A stretch of 64,000 nt of DNA from an uncultured Eubacteriales bacterium (GCA_902790905.1 CADATO010000002.1:1-64000), one strand, 5' to 3'. Positions 1 through 8,538 are shown, numbered from the stretch's first letter. Made by a program: numbers and translations. The notes: generated by a model not told the origin, from the letters alone.

Positions 1-96
1 GCTGTAAATGTTGAAATTCCAACGATTTATCCGGTTGTTAATGAGAAAAGCCCCGGCTTGGCGGATCGCCAAGTCCAGGACTTTGTCTACAGTCTG

Positions 97-128
97 ACCC
101 TGCAGTTGCCTGCAGGGTTTTATTGTTG
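97..128 (+). terminator. Rho-independent terminator of a transcript entering from the left
   Basis: A 9-bp perfect stem (97-105 with 110-118, loop TTGC) is followed by TTTTATTGTT on the + strand. The T-rich tail is on the rightward side, so it best ends a rightward gene lying off the left edge, convergent with hutH. Read leftward the hairpin has no T tract. Another perfect hairpin (57-73, CTTGGCG-GAT-CGCCAAG) lies just before it and may help end the hutH transcript. I could not assign positions 1-96 to a gene. Confidence 0.6.
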
Positions 129-143
129 CGGGAAGGGAGTTCT

Positions 144-1763
144 TTATTCGCTCTTCTTGCCGAATTCGTCTCTGAACTGCTCCCATGCGTTGTTCTCGAG
201 CATCTCGGGCATGTACTCGTCGATCAGATCGAGCAGATCCTTGCGGCGGATGAAGGCCTCAGCCTTGCGAATATCCGGCCACAGTTCTCTGTCCACTTCG
301 TAGAAGGGGATCTCTCTGCGGAACATGTTGTAGACATGCTGATGGAACGGGCTGAGTTTCTGGCCGTGCGTGTTCAGGCGCTTGCGGATGTCAATCGCCT
401 GGCAGGCAGTGAGCAGTTCCAGTGCGAGGACGGACAGCGTGTTTTGGACGATGTCGCGTGCCTTTCTGGCTGCCGTCGTACCCATGGAGACGATATCTTC
501 CTGGTTGGCCGAGGAAGGAATCGAGTCAACGGATGCCGGATGTGCCAGAACTTTGTTCTCAGAAACCATGGAAGCCGCTGCGTACTGCACGATCATGTAG
601 CCGGAGTTGACGCCGGGCTCTGTGGTCAGGAACGGTGTCAGGCCGTTGGAGAGGGCCGGGTTGACCATGCGCTCGATGCGGCGCTCGGAGATGTTGGCGA
701 TCTCGGAGCAGGCGATGCCCAGAAGGTCGAACGGGATCGCCATCGGCTCGCCGTGGAAGTTGCCGCCGGAGATGACGGCTTCATCGTCCGGGAAGATCAG
801 CGGGTTGTCTGTGACTGCATTGATCTCGATGTCGACTTTGTGGATGACGAACTGCAGTGCGTCGCGGACAGCGCCGTGAATCTGCGGGATGCAGCGGAGT
901 GCATACGCATCCTGGACACGGTCCTGCTGGCAGTTGTCGAGGATCTCGGAGCCTTCGAGCAGCATACGCATATTGTCTGCAACGAGGATCTGGCCCTTGT
1001 GGCCTCTGGCCTCGTGGATACGCGGGTCAAATGCATTGCGCAGACCGGTCAGCCCTTCGAAGGTCATGGAAGCAATGACGTCGGCCATTTCTGCTGCGCA
1101 GATGGAGTCGTACAGTGCCAGTGCGCCGCAGGATGTCATCGCGCAGGTGCCGTTGGTCATGCCAAGGCCTTCCTTGCAGACCAGCGTATCAACGGTCTTG
1201 ATGCCGGCGCGCTTCATTGCCTCTGCGCCGGGCAGCACTTCGCCCTGGTATTTGGCTTCGCCAAGACCGAGGATCGGCAGTGTCATGTGCGCGAGCGGGG
1301 CGAGGTCGCCGGAGGAGCCGAGCGAGCCTTTTTCAGGAATCACCGGCAGAACGTTCTTGTTGAGCATCTCGACCATGATCTCCGCGAGCAGCGGACGGAC
1401 GCCGGAGAAACCGACCAGCAGGTTGTTGACTCTGAGCAGCAGGATGCCGCGGACGATTTCATCTGCGTACGGTTCGCCGCAGGCGGTGCAGTGGCTCAGG
1501 ATCAGGTTGGTGGAGAGCTGGTTGGACATCTCTTCCGGGACAGCGACCTTCTGGAAGTCGCCGAAACCGGTCGTGATCCCGTAGGTCGGCTTGCCGGATT
1601 TCTGAATCTTTTCAGTCAGTTCTCTGGATTTCTGCATGCGTTCCAGTGCTTCCGGTGCGATCTTGACAGGAGCATGAAAACGTGCAGCTGCGATGAACTC
1701 TTCAAAGACCAGGCTGCGGCCGTCGAGCGTGACCTCTTTGATGTTAGACGGATTGTATTTCAT
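144..1763 (-). CDS. hutH: Histidine ammonia-lyase
   Basis: HutH deaminates L-histidine to trans-urocanate and ammonia in the cytoplasm, the first step of histidine catabolism. The 539 residues match the family length. The substrate-side tyrosine motif (YGITTGFG, from Tyr61) and the GDLAPLAH segment after the electrophilic MIO cofactor site are present. The residues expected to cyclise to MIO read Ser150-Ser151-Gly152 instead of the textbook Ala-Ser-Gly. The start is preceded by AAGGAGG with about 8 nt spacing. It is the last gene of a leftward hutU-hutI-hutH operon, 24 nt after hutI. Assignment is firm; the effect of the Ser substitution is unknown. Confidence 0.96.
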   Translation of the reverse strand: MKYNPSNIKEVTLDGRSLVFEEFIAAARFHAPVKIAPEALERMQKSRELTEKIQKSGKPTYGITTGFGDFQKVAVPEEMSNQLSTNLILSHCTACGEPYADEIVRGILLLRVNNLLVGFSGVRPLLAEIMVEMLNKNVLPVIPEKGSLGSSGDLAPLAHMTLPILGLGEAKYQGEVLPGAEAMKRAGIKTVDTLVCKEGLGMTNGTCAMTSCGALALYDSICAAEMADVIASMTFEGLTGLRNAFDPRIHEARGHKGQILVADNMRMLLEGSEILDNCQQDRVQDAYALRCIPQIHGAVRDALQFVIHKVDIEINAVTDNPLIFPDDEAVISGGNFHGEPMAIPFDLLGIACSEIANISERRIERMVNPALSNGLTPFLTTEPGVNSGYMIVQYAAASMVSENKVLAHPASVDSIPSSANQEDIVSMGTTAARKARDIVQNTLSVLALELLTACQAIDIRKRLNTHGQKLSPFHQHVYNMFRREIPFYEVDRELWPDIRKAEAFIRRKDLLDLIDEYMPEMLENNAWEQFRDEFGKKSE

Positions 1764-1787
1764 ACTTGGGCCTCCTTATGAATGCGC

Positions 1788-3029
1788 TTAGTGATGCACA
1801 ATGTTCCCATTTTTGATAACTGTATTGACCAGGTTGCTGCCCATGCGGTAGCCGAGGTAGTCGAGGTCCGGTGCATTCCACAGGACAAGATCCGCCTGCT
1901 TGCCCGGTTCGACAGAACCAGCTTTTTCAGCAAGTCCGATGGCTGCTGCCGCATTGAGTGTGACGGCGGTCAGCATTTCCTCCGGCGTCATCCGGTATTT
2001 CAGGCAGGCGAGGTTCATGACCAGCTGGATATTCAGGCTCGGGCAGGAGCCCGGGTTGAAGTCCGTTGCAGCGGCGACGGGGACGCCGGCTTCGATCATG
2101 TCTCTTGCTGGTGCATAGGTCGCGCCGAGATAGAAGGAGGTCGCTGGCAGCAGGCAGGCGATGGTGCCGCCTTCTGCGAGCGCCTTGATGCCGGACGGCT
2201 GGCAGACGATCAGATGCTCTGCGGAGATCGCTTTGACATCCGCTGTCAGTTCGCTGCCGCCGATGGCTTCGATCTCATCTGCGTGGATCTTCGGAATGAG
2301 GCCGTGCTTTTTCCCGGCCTCGAGGATGACGCGGCTTTCTTCCGCTGTGAAAACGCCTTTTTCACAGAAGACGTCGCAGTAGTCGGCGAGGCCTTCGGCT
2401 GCGACTTCCGGGATCATCTCTTCGCAGAGGAAACGGATGTATCCTTCTCTGTCATCTTTATAGTCTTCCGGCAGGGCATGAGCGCCGAGGAATGTCGAGC
2501 GCACATCCATGCAGTGCTCCCGGCCGAGCCGGCGGATGACGCGGAGCTGTTTCAGTTCGGTCTCGCGGTCGAGTCCATAGCCGCTCTTGGCTTCCATACT
2601 GGTGATGCCGAGGGTCAGCATTTCGTCCAGCGCTTCTTTGGCTTTCTGATAGAGCGATTCCTCGGTGGCCTCACGGGTTGCCCTTACGGTGGACAGGATG
2701 CCGCCGCCGCCCGCCAGGATATCCAGATATGTGGCGCCGTGGAGCTTGAGCCCCAGCTCGTTCTGCCGCCAGCCGCCGAAGATGAGGTGCGTGTGCGCAT
2801 CGACCAGGCCGGGGGTGACGAGTTTGCCGCCCGCATCGATCAAGGAGAGGTCTTCCTGCGGGATCTGCTGCCAGCTGTCGCCGGTGCCGGTCTGCTTGAT
2901 GAGGCCGTCTTCCGCGAGGATCCAGGCATTGTTCTGCAGCAGGATCTGTCCCTGGGCAGGCCCTGCTTTGGCGGCGCTCCCGGTGGGGGTCGCAAGCAGG
3001 CCGATATTGTGGATCAGTAGTCTGTTCAT
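1788..3029 (-). CDS. hutI: Imidazolonepropionase
   Basis: HutI hydrolyses 4-imidazolone-5-propionate to N-formimino-L-glutamate, the third step of histidine breakdown. The 413-residue protein has the amidohydrolase fold: an N-terminal beta segment, the metal-binding DAHTHLIFGG motif at about residues 77-86, later His residues in KIHADE and SAEHL contexts, and the ATDFNPGS segment with the conserved Asp near residue 318. It starts 9 nt after the hutU stop with a GAGGACC-type ribosome site, so it is translated from the same leftward message as hutU and hutH. Confidence 0.96.
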   Translation of the reverse strand: MNRLLIHNIGLLATPTGSAAKAGPAQGQILLQNNAWILAEDGLIKQTGTGDSWQQIPQEDLSLIDAGGKLVTPGLVDAHTHLIFGGWRQNELGLKLHGATYLDILAGGGGILSTVRATREATEESLYQKAKEALDEMLTLGITSMEAKSGYGLDRETELKQLRVIRRLGREHCMDVRSTFLGAHALPEDYKDDREGYIRFLCEEMIPEVAAEGLADYCDVFCEKGVFTAEESRVILEAGKKHGLIPKIHADEIEAIGGSELTADVKAISAEHLIVCQPSGIKALAEGGTIACLLPATSFYLGATYAPARDMIEAGVPVAAATDFNPGSCPSLNIQLVMNLACLKYRMTPEEMLTAVTLNAAAAIGLAEKAGSVEPGKQADLVLWNAPDLDYLGYRMGSNLVNTVIKNGNIVHH

Positions 3030-3038
3030 GGCAGGTCC

Positions 3039-5051
3039 TCAGTCTTTTTTCAGCGCTTTTTCGACCAGTGCATCATCTGCGACATAGGGCAGGGTGATGT
3101 GGTCTTTGCCTTCGTACATCTTGTTGTATTCAGCTGCCACTTCCATGGCGTGTTCGTTGCGCGCCCAGTTGCGGCGGGAAACGCCGACCATGGTATCCCA
3201 GGGCATTGCCATCTTGAGGATCTCGTCGACGCGGTCGGAGCCGTCGAGCACCATGCCGAAACCGCCGTTGATGGCATTGCCGATGCCGGTGCCGCCGCCG
3301 TTGTGCAGGGCGATGTAGCTCATGCCGCGCGCCGCGTTGCCTGCGAAGCACTGGGTTGCCATCTCCGCCATGATGTTGGAACCATCCTTGATGTTGGATG
3401 TCTCACGGAACGGTGCATCGGTACCGCCGGTGTCGTGGTGGTCACGGCCGAGGATGACCGGACCGATCTCGCCTTTGCGGACCATGTCGTTGAACTTCAG
3501 CGCGATGTTCATGCGGCCCATCGCATCCTGATAGAGGATACGGCACTGGGTGCCGACGACGAGCTTGTTCTTCTTTGCGTCACGGACCCAGACGTAGTTG
3601 TCGTAGTCCTGGTAACGTCTGTTGTGGGCGAGGATGTATTCCGCAGCGGCAGCGTCTGTCTTGTCCAGATCTTCCGGGTTGCGGGACAGGCAGCACCAGC
3701 GGAACGGGCCGTAGCCGTAGTCGAAGAGGCAGGGGCCGAGGATGTCTTCCACGTAGGACGGGAAGATGAAGCCGTCCAGGTCGTTCTCGCCGTTCTTGCA
3801 GATGCTCTTGACGCCTGTGTCGTAGACAGCCTTCAGGAAGCTGTTGCCGTAGTCGAAGAAATAGGTGCCTTTTTCGTGGAACTTGCAGATCATCTCATAG
3901 TGATGCTGCAGGGTCTTGTCAACCAGCTCATGGAATCGCTCAGGATCCTCTGCCAGCATCTCGGTGCGCTGCTCGAAGGTCAGTCCCTGCGGGCAGTAGC
4001 CGCCGTCGTAGGGGACGTGGCAGGAAGTCTGGTCACTCATCAGGTCGACGTGGACATCCTTCTCATACAGGTACTCGAGCAGATCGACGATGTTGCCGTG
4101 ATAGGCGACAGCACAGGGGGTGCCTGCTTTCTGATGCTCCTGCGCGATGGCCAGGGCTTCTTCGGCGGAGTCCGTTCTGTGGGAGACCCAGCCCTGCGTG
4201 TATCTCGTTTCGATACGGGAGTCGTCGACTTCCGCGATGATCGAGGCGGCGCCTGCGATCTCGGCAGCTTTGCCCTGCGCACCGCTCATGCCGCCAAGAC
4301 CGGCGGAGATGAAGAGTTTGCCTGCGAGGTTGCCGTCGTTGGGGATGCCCAGCTTGAGGCGGCCTGCATTGAGCAGGGTGTTGAAGGTGCCGTGGACGAT
4401 GCCCTGCGGTCCGATGTACATCCAGCCGCCCGCGGTCATCTGGCCGTAGTTGGCGACGCCCAGCGCTGCAACGCGGTTGAAGTTCGCCTGGTCATCAAAT
4501 GTACCGACCATCAGGCCGTTGGTGATGATGACGCGCGGCGCCAGTCTGTGCGAATGGAACAGCCCGAGCGGGTGACCGGACATAACCACAAGCGTCTGGT
4601 CGTTCTGCATGACTTCCAGGTACTTCTTGATCAGACGGTACTGCATCCAGTTCTGGCAGACCTGGCCGGTCTCACCGTAAGTTGTCAGCTCATAGGGGTA
4701 CAGGGCGACATCAAAGTCCAGATTGTTGTCGATCATGACCTGGATGGCCTTGCCCTCGATGCAGGCGCCTTTGTATTCGTCGATCGGTTTGCCGTAGAGC
4801 TTGCCTTCCGGGCGGAAGCGGTATCCGTAGATCCGGCCGTGCTCTTCAAGTTCCTGCGCGAATTCTGCAGCCATCTGTTCGTGGTGATCCGGATGGATGT
4901 AGCGCAATGCGTTCTTGATAGCAAGCGCCTTGTCTGCTTCACTTAGTTTGGATTCTCTTTTCGGTGCTCTGCGGTACCCATCCTCCATCTTCGGATAGGC
5001 AGGCAGTTCATAGTCAAGTTTGATAGTCATAGCGTCCATGTATTCATTCAT
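3039..5051 (-). CDS. hutU: Urocanate hydratase
   Basis: Urocanate hydratase adds water to urocanate to give 4-imidazolone-5-propionate, using tightly bound NAD+ as an electrophile. The 670-residue protein contains the glycine-rich SAGLGGMSGAQGKA segment of the nucleotide-binding domain and the GRDHHDTGGTDAPFRET active-site region. The frame stays open 41 codons further upstream, but that extension would translate through the two palindromic operators. I chose the ATG at 5051 because a GAGGTG ribosome site precedes it and family similarity starts there. It is the first gene of the leftward hut operon. Confidence 0.95.
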   Translation of the reverse strand: MNEYMDAMTIKLDYELPAYPKMEDGYRRAPKRESKLSEADKALAIKNALRYIHPDHHEQMAAEFAQELEEHGRIYGYRFRPEGKLYGKPIDEYKGACIEGKAIQVMIDNNLDFDVALYPYELTTYGETGQVCQNWMQYRLIKKYLEVMQNDQTLVVMSGHPLGLFHSHRLAPRVIITNGLMVGTFDDQANFNRVAALGVANYGQMTAGGWMYIGPQGIVHGTFNTLLNAGRLKLGIPNDGNLAGKLFISAGLGGMSGAQGKAAEIAGAASIIAEVDDSRIETRYTQGWVSHRTDSAEEALAIAQEHQKAGTPCAVAYHGNIVDLLEYLYEKDVHVDLMSDQTSCHVPYDGGYCPQGLTFEQRTEMLAEDPERFHELVDKTLQHHYEMICKFHEKGTYFFDYGNSFLKAVYDTGVKSICKNGENDLDGFIFPSYVEDILGPCLFDYGYGPFRWCCLSRNPEDLDKTDAAAAEYILAHNRRYQDYDNYVWVRDAKKNKLVVGTQCRILYQDAMGRMNIALKFNDMVRKGEIGPVILGRDHHDTGGTDAPFRETSNIKDGSNIMAEMATQCFAGNAARGMSYIALHNGGGTGIGNAINGGFGMVLDGSDRVDEILKMAMPWDTMVGVSRRNWARNEHAMEVAAEYNKMYEGKDHITLPYVADDALVEKALKKD

Positions 5052-5097
5052 AATCGCACCTCGTTCAAATAATGCGTCAGAATTATTTAACAAATCT

Positions 5098-5127
5098 ATT
5101 TTACCACAGAACGTGGGCTTTGTTTCA
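5098..5127 (-). promoter_or_regulatory. Predicted hutU operon promoter
   Basis: Read leftward, TGGTAAAAT (5106-5098) is an extended -10 box. The -35 region is poor (GAAACA with 17-bp spacing) and lies inside the first palindrome (5122-5138). A weak -35 covered by an operator suggests regulation at this point, possibly with an activator, but the transcription start (about 5091) is only predicted. Confidence 0.45.
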
Positions 5128-5160
5128 CACCATGAAACTTTTTGTTTCACACCATGAAAC
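5122..5160. promoter_or_regulatory. Two tandem identical palindromic operators between hutU and ftcD
   Basis: GTTTCACACCATGAAAC occurs twice, at 5122-5138 and 5144-5160. Each copy is an inverted repeat (GTTTCA-N5-TGAAAC). They start 22 bp apart, about two helical turns, so two dimers could bind the same DNA face. They sit between the divergent histidine-catabolic transcripts, and the second copy lies about 60 bp from each predicted transcription start. No regulator gene is adjacent, and the site does not match a motif I can name with confidence. Confidence 0.75.
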
Positions 5161-5178
5161 TTTTTTTGCTTCATACGG

Positions 5179-5206
5179 TGTACAAAGGCGACTTAGATGA
5201 TATGAT
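5179..5206 (+). promoter_or_regulatory. Predicted ftcD promoter
   Basis: TGTACA (5179-5184, four of six consensus bases) and TATGAT (5201-5206) are separated by 16 bp, upstream of the ftcD ribosome site. The -10 box is good and the -35 mediocre, which fits control by the palindromes at 5122-5160. Confidence 0.45.
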
Positions 5207-5281
5207 GGGTGAGAACCGTGACCTGACGGATCCGCAGAGCGATTCCCCGGATCCATAGTTAATAAAAAGAGGAGTAACATC

Positions 5282-6196
5282 ATGGCTAAACTTATCGAAT
5301 GTATCCCCAATTTCAGCGTCAGCAAAGAGCGCGAACCTGAAAAGTATCAGGCGCTCGTGGACCTGGCGCAGTCCATGCCCGGCTGCACGCTGTTTGATGC
5401 GCAGACAGACGGTAACCATAACAGAAGTGTATTCACACTGATCGGCAGCCCGGAGGGCATCGAAAATGCTGCCTTTGAGCTGACCAAAAAAGCGGCCGAA
5501 CTGATTGACATGAATAAACACGAAGGCCAGCATCCGCGCATGGGTGCAACGGACGTCATGCCGTTCGTTCCGCAGAGCAGAGACGTCACACTGGAAGAGT
5601 GTGTTGCGCTGTCCAAGCGCGTTGCAAAACGGATCTGGGACGAGCTCCAGATCCCGTCGTTCCTGTATGAAGACTCCGCGACAAGACCGGAGCGCCGCAA
5701 CCTGGCGAAGTGCCGCAAGGGCCAGTTTGAAGGAATGCCGGAAAAACTGCTCCAGGAAGAGTGGGCACCTGATTTCGGCGAAAGAAAGATCCATCCGACT
5801 GCAGGCATCATGGCGATCGGCGCCCGCATGCCGCTGGTAGCGTTCAACGTCAATCTGGACACAGATGATCTGGAGATCGCGAACAGCATCGCCAAGGCGA
5901 TCCGTGGCTCCTCCGGCGGCTTCAAGTACTGCAAGGCGATCGGCGTTATGCTCGAGGAGAGAAACATCGCGCAGGTATCCATGAACATGGTCAACTATGA
6001 AGGGACACCGCTTTACTACGCTTATGAGATGATCCGTGCACTGGCTGACCGCTACGGGGTTAAGATCATCGGCAGTGAGGTCGTCGGGCTGACACCTGCA
6101 AAGGCGCTGATCGACTGCGCGGAATACTACCTGAAGATCGAGAACTTCAGCTGCCATGATCAGGTCATCGAATACCACCTGATCGACATGAAATAA
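5282..6196 (+). CDS. ftcD: Glutamate formimidoyltransferase
   Basis: This enzyme transfers the formimino group of N-formimino-L-glutamate (the HutI product) to tetrahydrofolate, releasing glutamate. The 304-residue protein corresponds to the stand-alone N-terminal half of eukaryotic FTCD: it opens with LIECIPNFSVSKEREPEKY and carries the HPRMGATDVMPFVP segment around residues 82-95. An AGAGGAGT ribosome site precedes the ATG. It is followed after 48 nt by the matching cyclodeaminase, so two cytosolic proteins do what one fused protein does in animals. Divergent from hutU, it completes the pathway. Confidence 0.95.
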   Translation: MAKLIECIPNFSVSKEREPEKYQALVDLAQSMPGCTLFDAQTDGNHNRSVFTLIGSPEGIENAAFELTKKAAELIDMNKHEGQHPRMGATDVMPFVPQSRDVTLEECVALSKRVAKRIWDELQIPSFLYEDSATRPERRNLAKCRKGQFEGMPEKLLQEEWAPDFGERKIHPTAGIMAIGARMPLVAFNVNLDTDDLEIANSIAKAIRGSSGGFKYCKAIGVMLEERNIAQVSMNMVNYEGTPLYYAYEMIRALADRYGVKIIGSEVVGLTPAKALIDCAEYYLKIENFSCHDQVIEYHLIDMK

Positions 6197-6244
6197 GACC
6201 TGTATATAATGAACTCTTCTGAAGAGGGAAAGGGAGATGGCAGC

Positions 6245-6877
6245 ATGGCAGAAAAACTGATTGAGTATGATGTAAAGAAATTTGCGGATGTGATGGCCTC
6301 CGATGCACCGGCACCGGGCGGCGGCTCCGCTTCGGCACTGGCAGGAGCACTTGGCAGCGCGCTGGTGTCTATGGTCTGTGCACTGACACAGGGGCGTGAA
6401 AAGTACAAAGAATATGAAGAAGAAACCGCTGCTGTGATGGCTGCCGCACAGACTTTAAAAGACCAGCTTCTGGAAGCAGTCGATTCGGACACAGATGCGT
6501 TCAATGCAGTCAGCGCTGCATTCGGGATGCCCAAATCGACCGACGAGGAAAAAGCCGCCCGCAGCAAGGCGATCCAGGAGGGGATGATCCTTTGCATCGA
6601 ATCGCCGCTGGCGATGATGCATAAGAGTCTGGATGTGCTGCAACTGGCGCAGCGCGTGGCTGCTGGTTTTAACACTTCCAGCGCCAGCGACCTTGGTGTC
6701 GGTGTGCTGCTCGTCAAGGCAGGCCTTCACGGGGCATGGCTGAATGTCAAAATCAATCTGGGCAGCTTGAAAGACAAAGAGAAGGCAGTTGCCTATGAAG
6801 AGGAGGCGAAGGGCATTCTGCAGGAAGCATCTGCGCTCGCAGACAGCCTTTACGAAAAGATCGAAGAAATGCTCTAA
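6245..6877 (+). CDS. fchA: Formiminotetrahydrofolate cyclodeaminase
   Basis: FchA converts 5-formimino-THF to 5,10-methenyl-THF and ammonia, delivering the histidine-derived one-carbon unit to folate metabolism. The 210 residues are the size of the stand-alone cyclodeaminase family, are mostly helical, and carry the hallmark SDAPAPGGGSASALAGALG loop near residues 18-36. The frame is open 12 codons upstream (from 6209), but GGGAGATGG lies just before the ATG at 6245 and similarity begins there. It is co-transcribed with ftcD. Confidence 0.93.
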   Translation: MAEKLIEYDVKKFADVMASDAPAPGGGSASALAGALGSALVSMVCALTQGREKYKEYEEETAAVMAAAQTLKDQLLEAVDSDTDAFNAVSAAFGMPKSTDEEKAARSKAIQEGMILCIESPLAMMHKSLDVLQLAQRVAAGFNTSSASDLGVGVLLVKAGLHGAWLNVKINLGSLKDKEKAVAYEEEAKGILQEASALADSLYEKIEEML

Positions 6878-6966
6878 GCGCAAACGCGCTAAGATTTGCG
6901 CAGCTGCACATCAACTGATGAAACACACAAGGAAAAGGAGACCTTCTGAAAAGGTCTCCTTTTTTG
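6878..6966 (+). terminator. Terminator after ftcD-fchA, probably bidirectional
   Basis: A 12- to 13-bp stem (6933-6945 with 6951-6963, loop CTGAA) runs into a T tract around 6959-6965. The complement also ends in TTTT, so it can serve the leftward aminotransferase gene ending at 7018. A separate hairpin (GCGCAAA 6878-6884 with TTTGCGC 6895-6901) starts right after the fchA stop. Confidence 0.85.
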
Positions 6967-7017
6967 TTACCGTATCATAGTTATTCCGGAAGCTGTCATT
7001 AGTTTTGGCCGGATGGC

Positions 7018-8214
7018 TTATTCGCCCAGTTCCTCTTTCAGTACGCGGCCCATGATCTGGCATGCTTCTTCGATGACTTCCTTCGAAGGTGTCGAGTAGC
7101 AGATGCGGAACGCGCTGCCGGGGTAGTTCTCCGGATCGGCGGAGAAACCGAAGGAGGGGACAACGCCGACGTTGGCTTCCATCAGTTTGTGCCAGACTTT
7201 GTCCAGGTCGAGTGTTTCGGGCACTTTCAGCCACAGGAACAGACCGCCCTTGGGCTCGATCGGCTCGCAGGAAGCGGGCAGGTACTTTTTGATGCATTCC
7301 ATCATCCAGGCAGCTTTTTCTTTGTAGAAGGCACCGACATCCTTGCAGTGCGCGTCGATATCGTTGTGCTGCATATAGCCCGCAACGGTCAGCATGACCG
7401 GAACGGACTGCACGCCCGCATTGCCCTGGGACATCTCGAGGAAGGGACGCAGGTCCTTGTTGACCACGAAGAAGCCAATGCGCATGCCGGAACTGACGAT
7501 TTTGGACAGCGATGCTGCATAGACAACGCGGCCATCGGTGTCGTATTTTTTGATCTCTTTCAGGTAGTTGCCGTCAAAGCTCAGACGCGAATACGGATCG
7601 TCTTCGTAGATCATGAAGTCGTACTTCTGCGCCAGCTTGTAGACAGCTTCTCTCTTATACTCCGGCAGTGTGATGCCGGTCGGATTGTTAAAGGAGGGGC
7701 ACAGATAAAGGAATTTAACCTTCTCGCCGTACTCCTGGATTGTCTTCTCAAGGGCTTCCAGATTGATGCCGTCGTCATCCATCTCGACGCCGACCAGTTT
7801 GGCGCCGACCATGCGGGCGGCATTCTGGATGCCGGGGTATGCAAACATCTCCGACAGGATGACATCACCTTCATCACAGAAGGTGTTCGCCATATTGTCC
7901 ATGCCGTGGCCGCTGCCGGGCAGGATCTCGATCGCGTTGTTCTCCATATCAAAACCGCGGGCGATCATCCATTTGCGAATTTCTTCGATGCATTCATCCA
8001 TACCTGGATAGGGGCCGTAAGCAAGCGCCTTCTTACCATCATATTTGTACATGTCCGCGCTGGACTTTGCGATCTCGTCGAGCGGAAAGGTGTCCGCGGA
8101 AGGTTCGCCGATGGACAAGTCGAGGAATTCGGGGTGGTCGCATGCATACATGAAGATCTGACGGATCACGGTCGGGTGGGCCGTTCTCAGCTGTTTCGCC
8201 AATTTATATTCCAT
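7018..8214 (-). CDS. PLP-dependent aminotransferase, class I/II (2-aminoadipate transaminase-like)
   Basis: The 398-residue fold-type-I aminotransferase should exchange amino groups between an amino acid and a 2-oxoacid in the cytoplasm. Visible motifs are LSIGEPSADTFP near the N terminus, CPSFNNPTG in the middle (Asn contacting the pyridoxal), YEDDPYSRL (the Asp pairing with the ring nitrogen) and the Schiff-base lysine in SLSKIVSSGMRIGF. It resembles the LysN/2-aminoadipate or MocR-catalytic-domain group but has no N-terminal winged helix. AAAGGAACAGG precedes the start. It diverges from a 2-oxoacid:ferredoxin oxidoreductase operon, so it may supply that enzyme's oxoacid. Substrate is not resolved. 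Confidence 0.85.
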   Translation of the reverse strand: MEYKLAKQLRTAHPTVIRQIFMYACDHPEFLDLSIGEPSADTFPLDEIAKSSADMYKYDGKKALAYGPYPGMDECIEEIRKWMIARGFDMENNAIEILPGSGHGMDNMANTFCDEGDVILSEMFAYPGIQNAARMVGAKLVGVEMDDDGINLEALEKTIQEYGEKVKFLYLCPSFNNPTGITLPEYKREAVYKLAQKYDFMIYEDDPYSRLSFDGNYLKEIKKYDTDGRVVYAASLSKIVSSGMRIGFFVVNKDLRPFLEMSQGNAGVQSVPVMLTVAGYMQHNDIDAHCKDVGAFYKEKAAWMMECIKKYLPASCEPIEPKGGLFLWLKVPETLDLDKVWHKLMEANVGVVPSFGFSADPENYPGSAFRICYSTPSKEVIEEACQIMGRVLKEELGE

Positions 8215-8295
8215 GTTTGAAACCTGTTCCTTTCTTAAAGCATGATCCGGATGGAGTGATAAGGATCATTGGGATCACGGTGTCGATACACCTTT

Positions 8296-8325
8296 ATAAT
8301 ATAGTTGGAATTTGTTCTCTGTCAA
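8296..8325 (-). promoter_or_regulatory. Predicted aminotransferase promoter
   Basis: Read leftward: TTGACA (8325-8320), 18-bp spacer, TATTAT (8301-8296). The -35 is a perfect consensus. The inverted repeat at 8279-8292 lies in the initially transcribed region and could be an operator. Confidence 0.6.
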
Positions 8326-8395
8326 TGGAAATGGAATATTGTATAATGTATATTTTATTTTTTATATTTAACATCAGGTATTTCATACAAAACAA

Positions 8396-8424
8396 TTGAC
8401 AGAAAAACTGTGTAATTCTAAAAT
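8396..8424 (+). promoter_or_regulatory. Predicted kor operon promoter
   Basis: TTGACA (8396-8401), 17-bp spacer, TAAAAT (8419-8424), in an AT-rich region. A weak CodY-like 15-mer overlaps the -35 (8394-8408, 11 of 15 matches to AATTTTCWGAAAATT); it is too degenerate to call a site but would fit an amino-acid-linked operon in a codY-bearing genome. Confidence 0.7.
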
Positions 8425-8538
8425 TAAAGCGAAAAATGTCGATCCGAAGGAGTGAAAAAGGAGCGGCATTGCAAGCGGTGCGATACCGTCCGTTACAGCT
8501 GGTTGGATAATAATCAACTTGTTTTGAAAGGAGCAGAA

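Larger units (their letters stand above)
8215..8538. other. 324-bp divergent intergenic region between the aminotransferase and kor genes
   Basis: Much more AT-rich than its surroundings. It holds one leftward and one rightward consensus-like promoter (listed separately) and a short inverted repeat GGTGT-CGAT-ACACC (8279-8292) downstream of the leftward -10. The rightward leader is about 110 nt. It contains a possible 24-codon reading frame (8436-8510) with no ribosome site, which I do not call a gene. No riboswitch recognised. Confidence 0.6.

Noticed and set aside
123-1781. Long rightward open frame opposite hutH (and similar ones opposite hutI, hutU, topA and hslU)
   Set aside because: These are shadows of strongly biased coding sequence; the leftward or rightward real genes carry full family motifs.
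8436-8510. 24-codon leader frame before korD
   Set aside because: It has an ATG but no ribosome site, and no run of regulatory codons or alternative hairpins suggesting attenuation.
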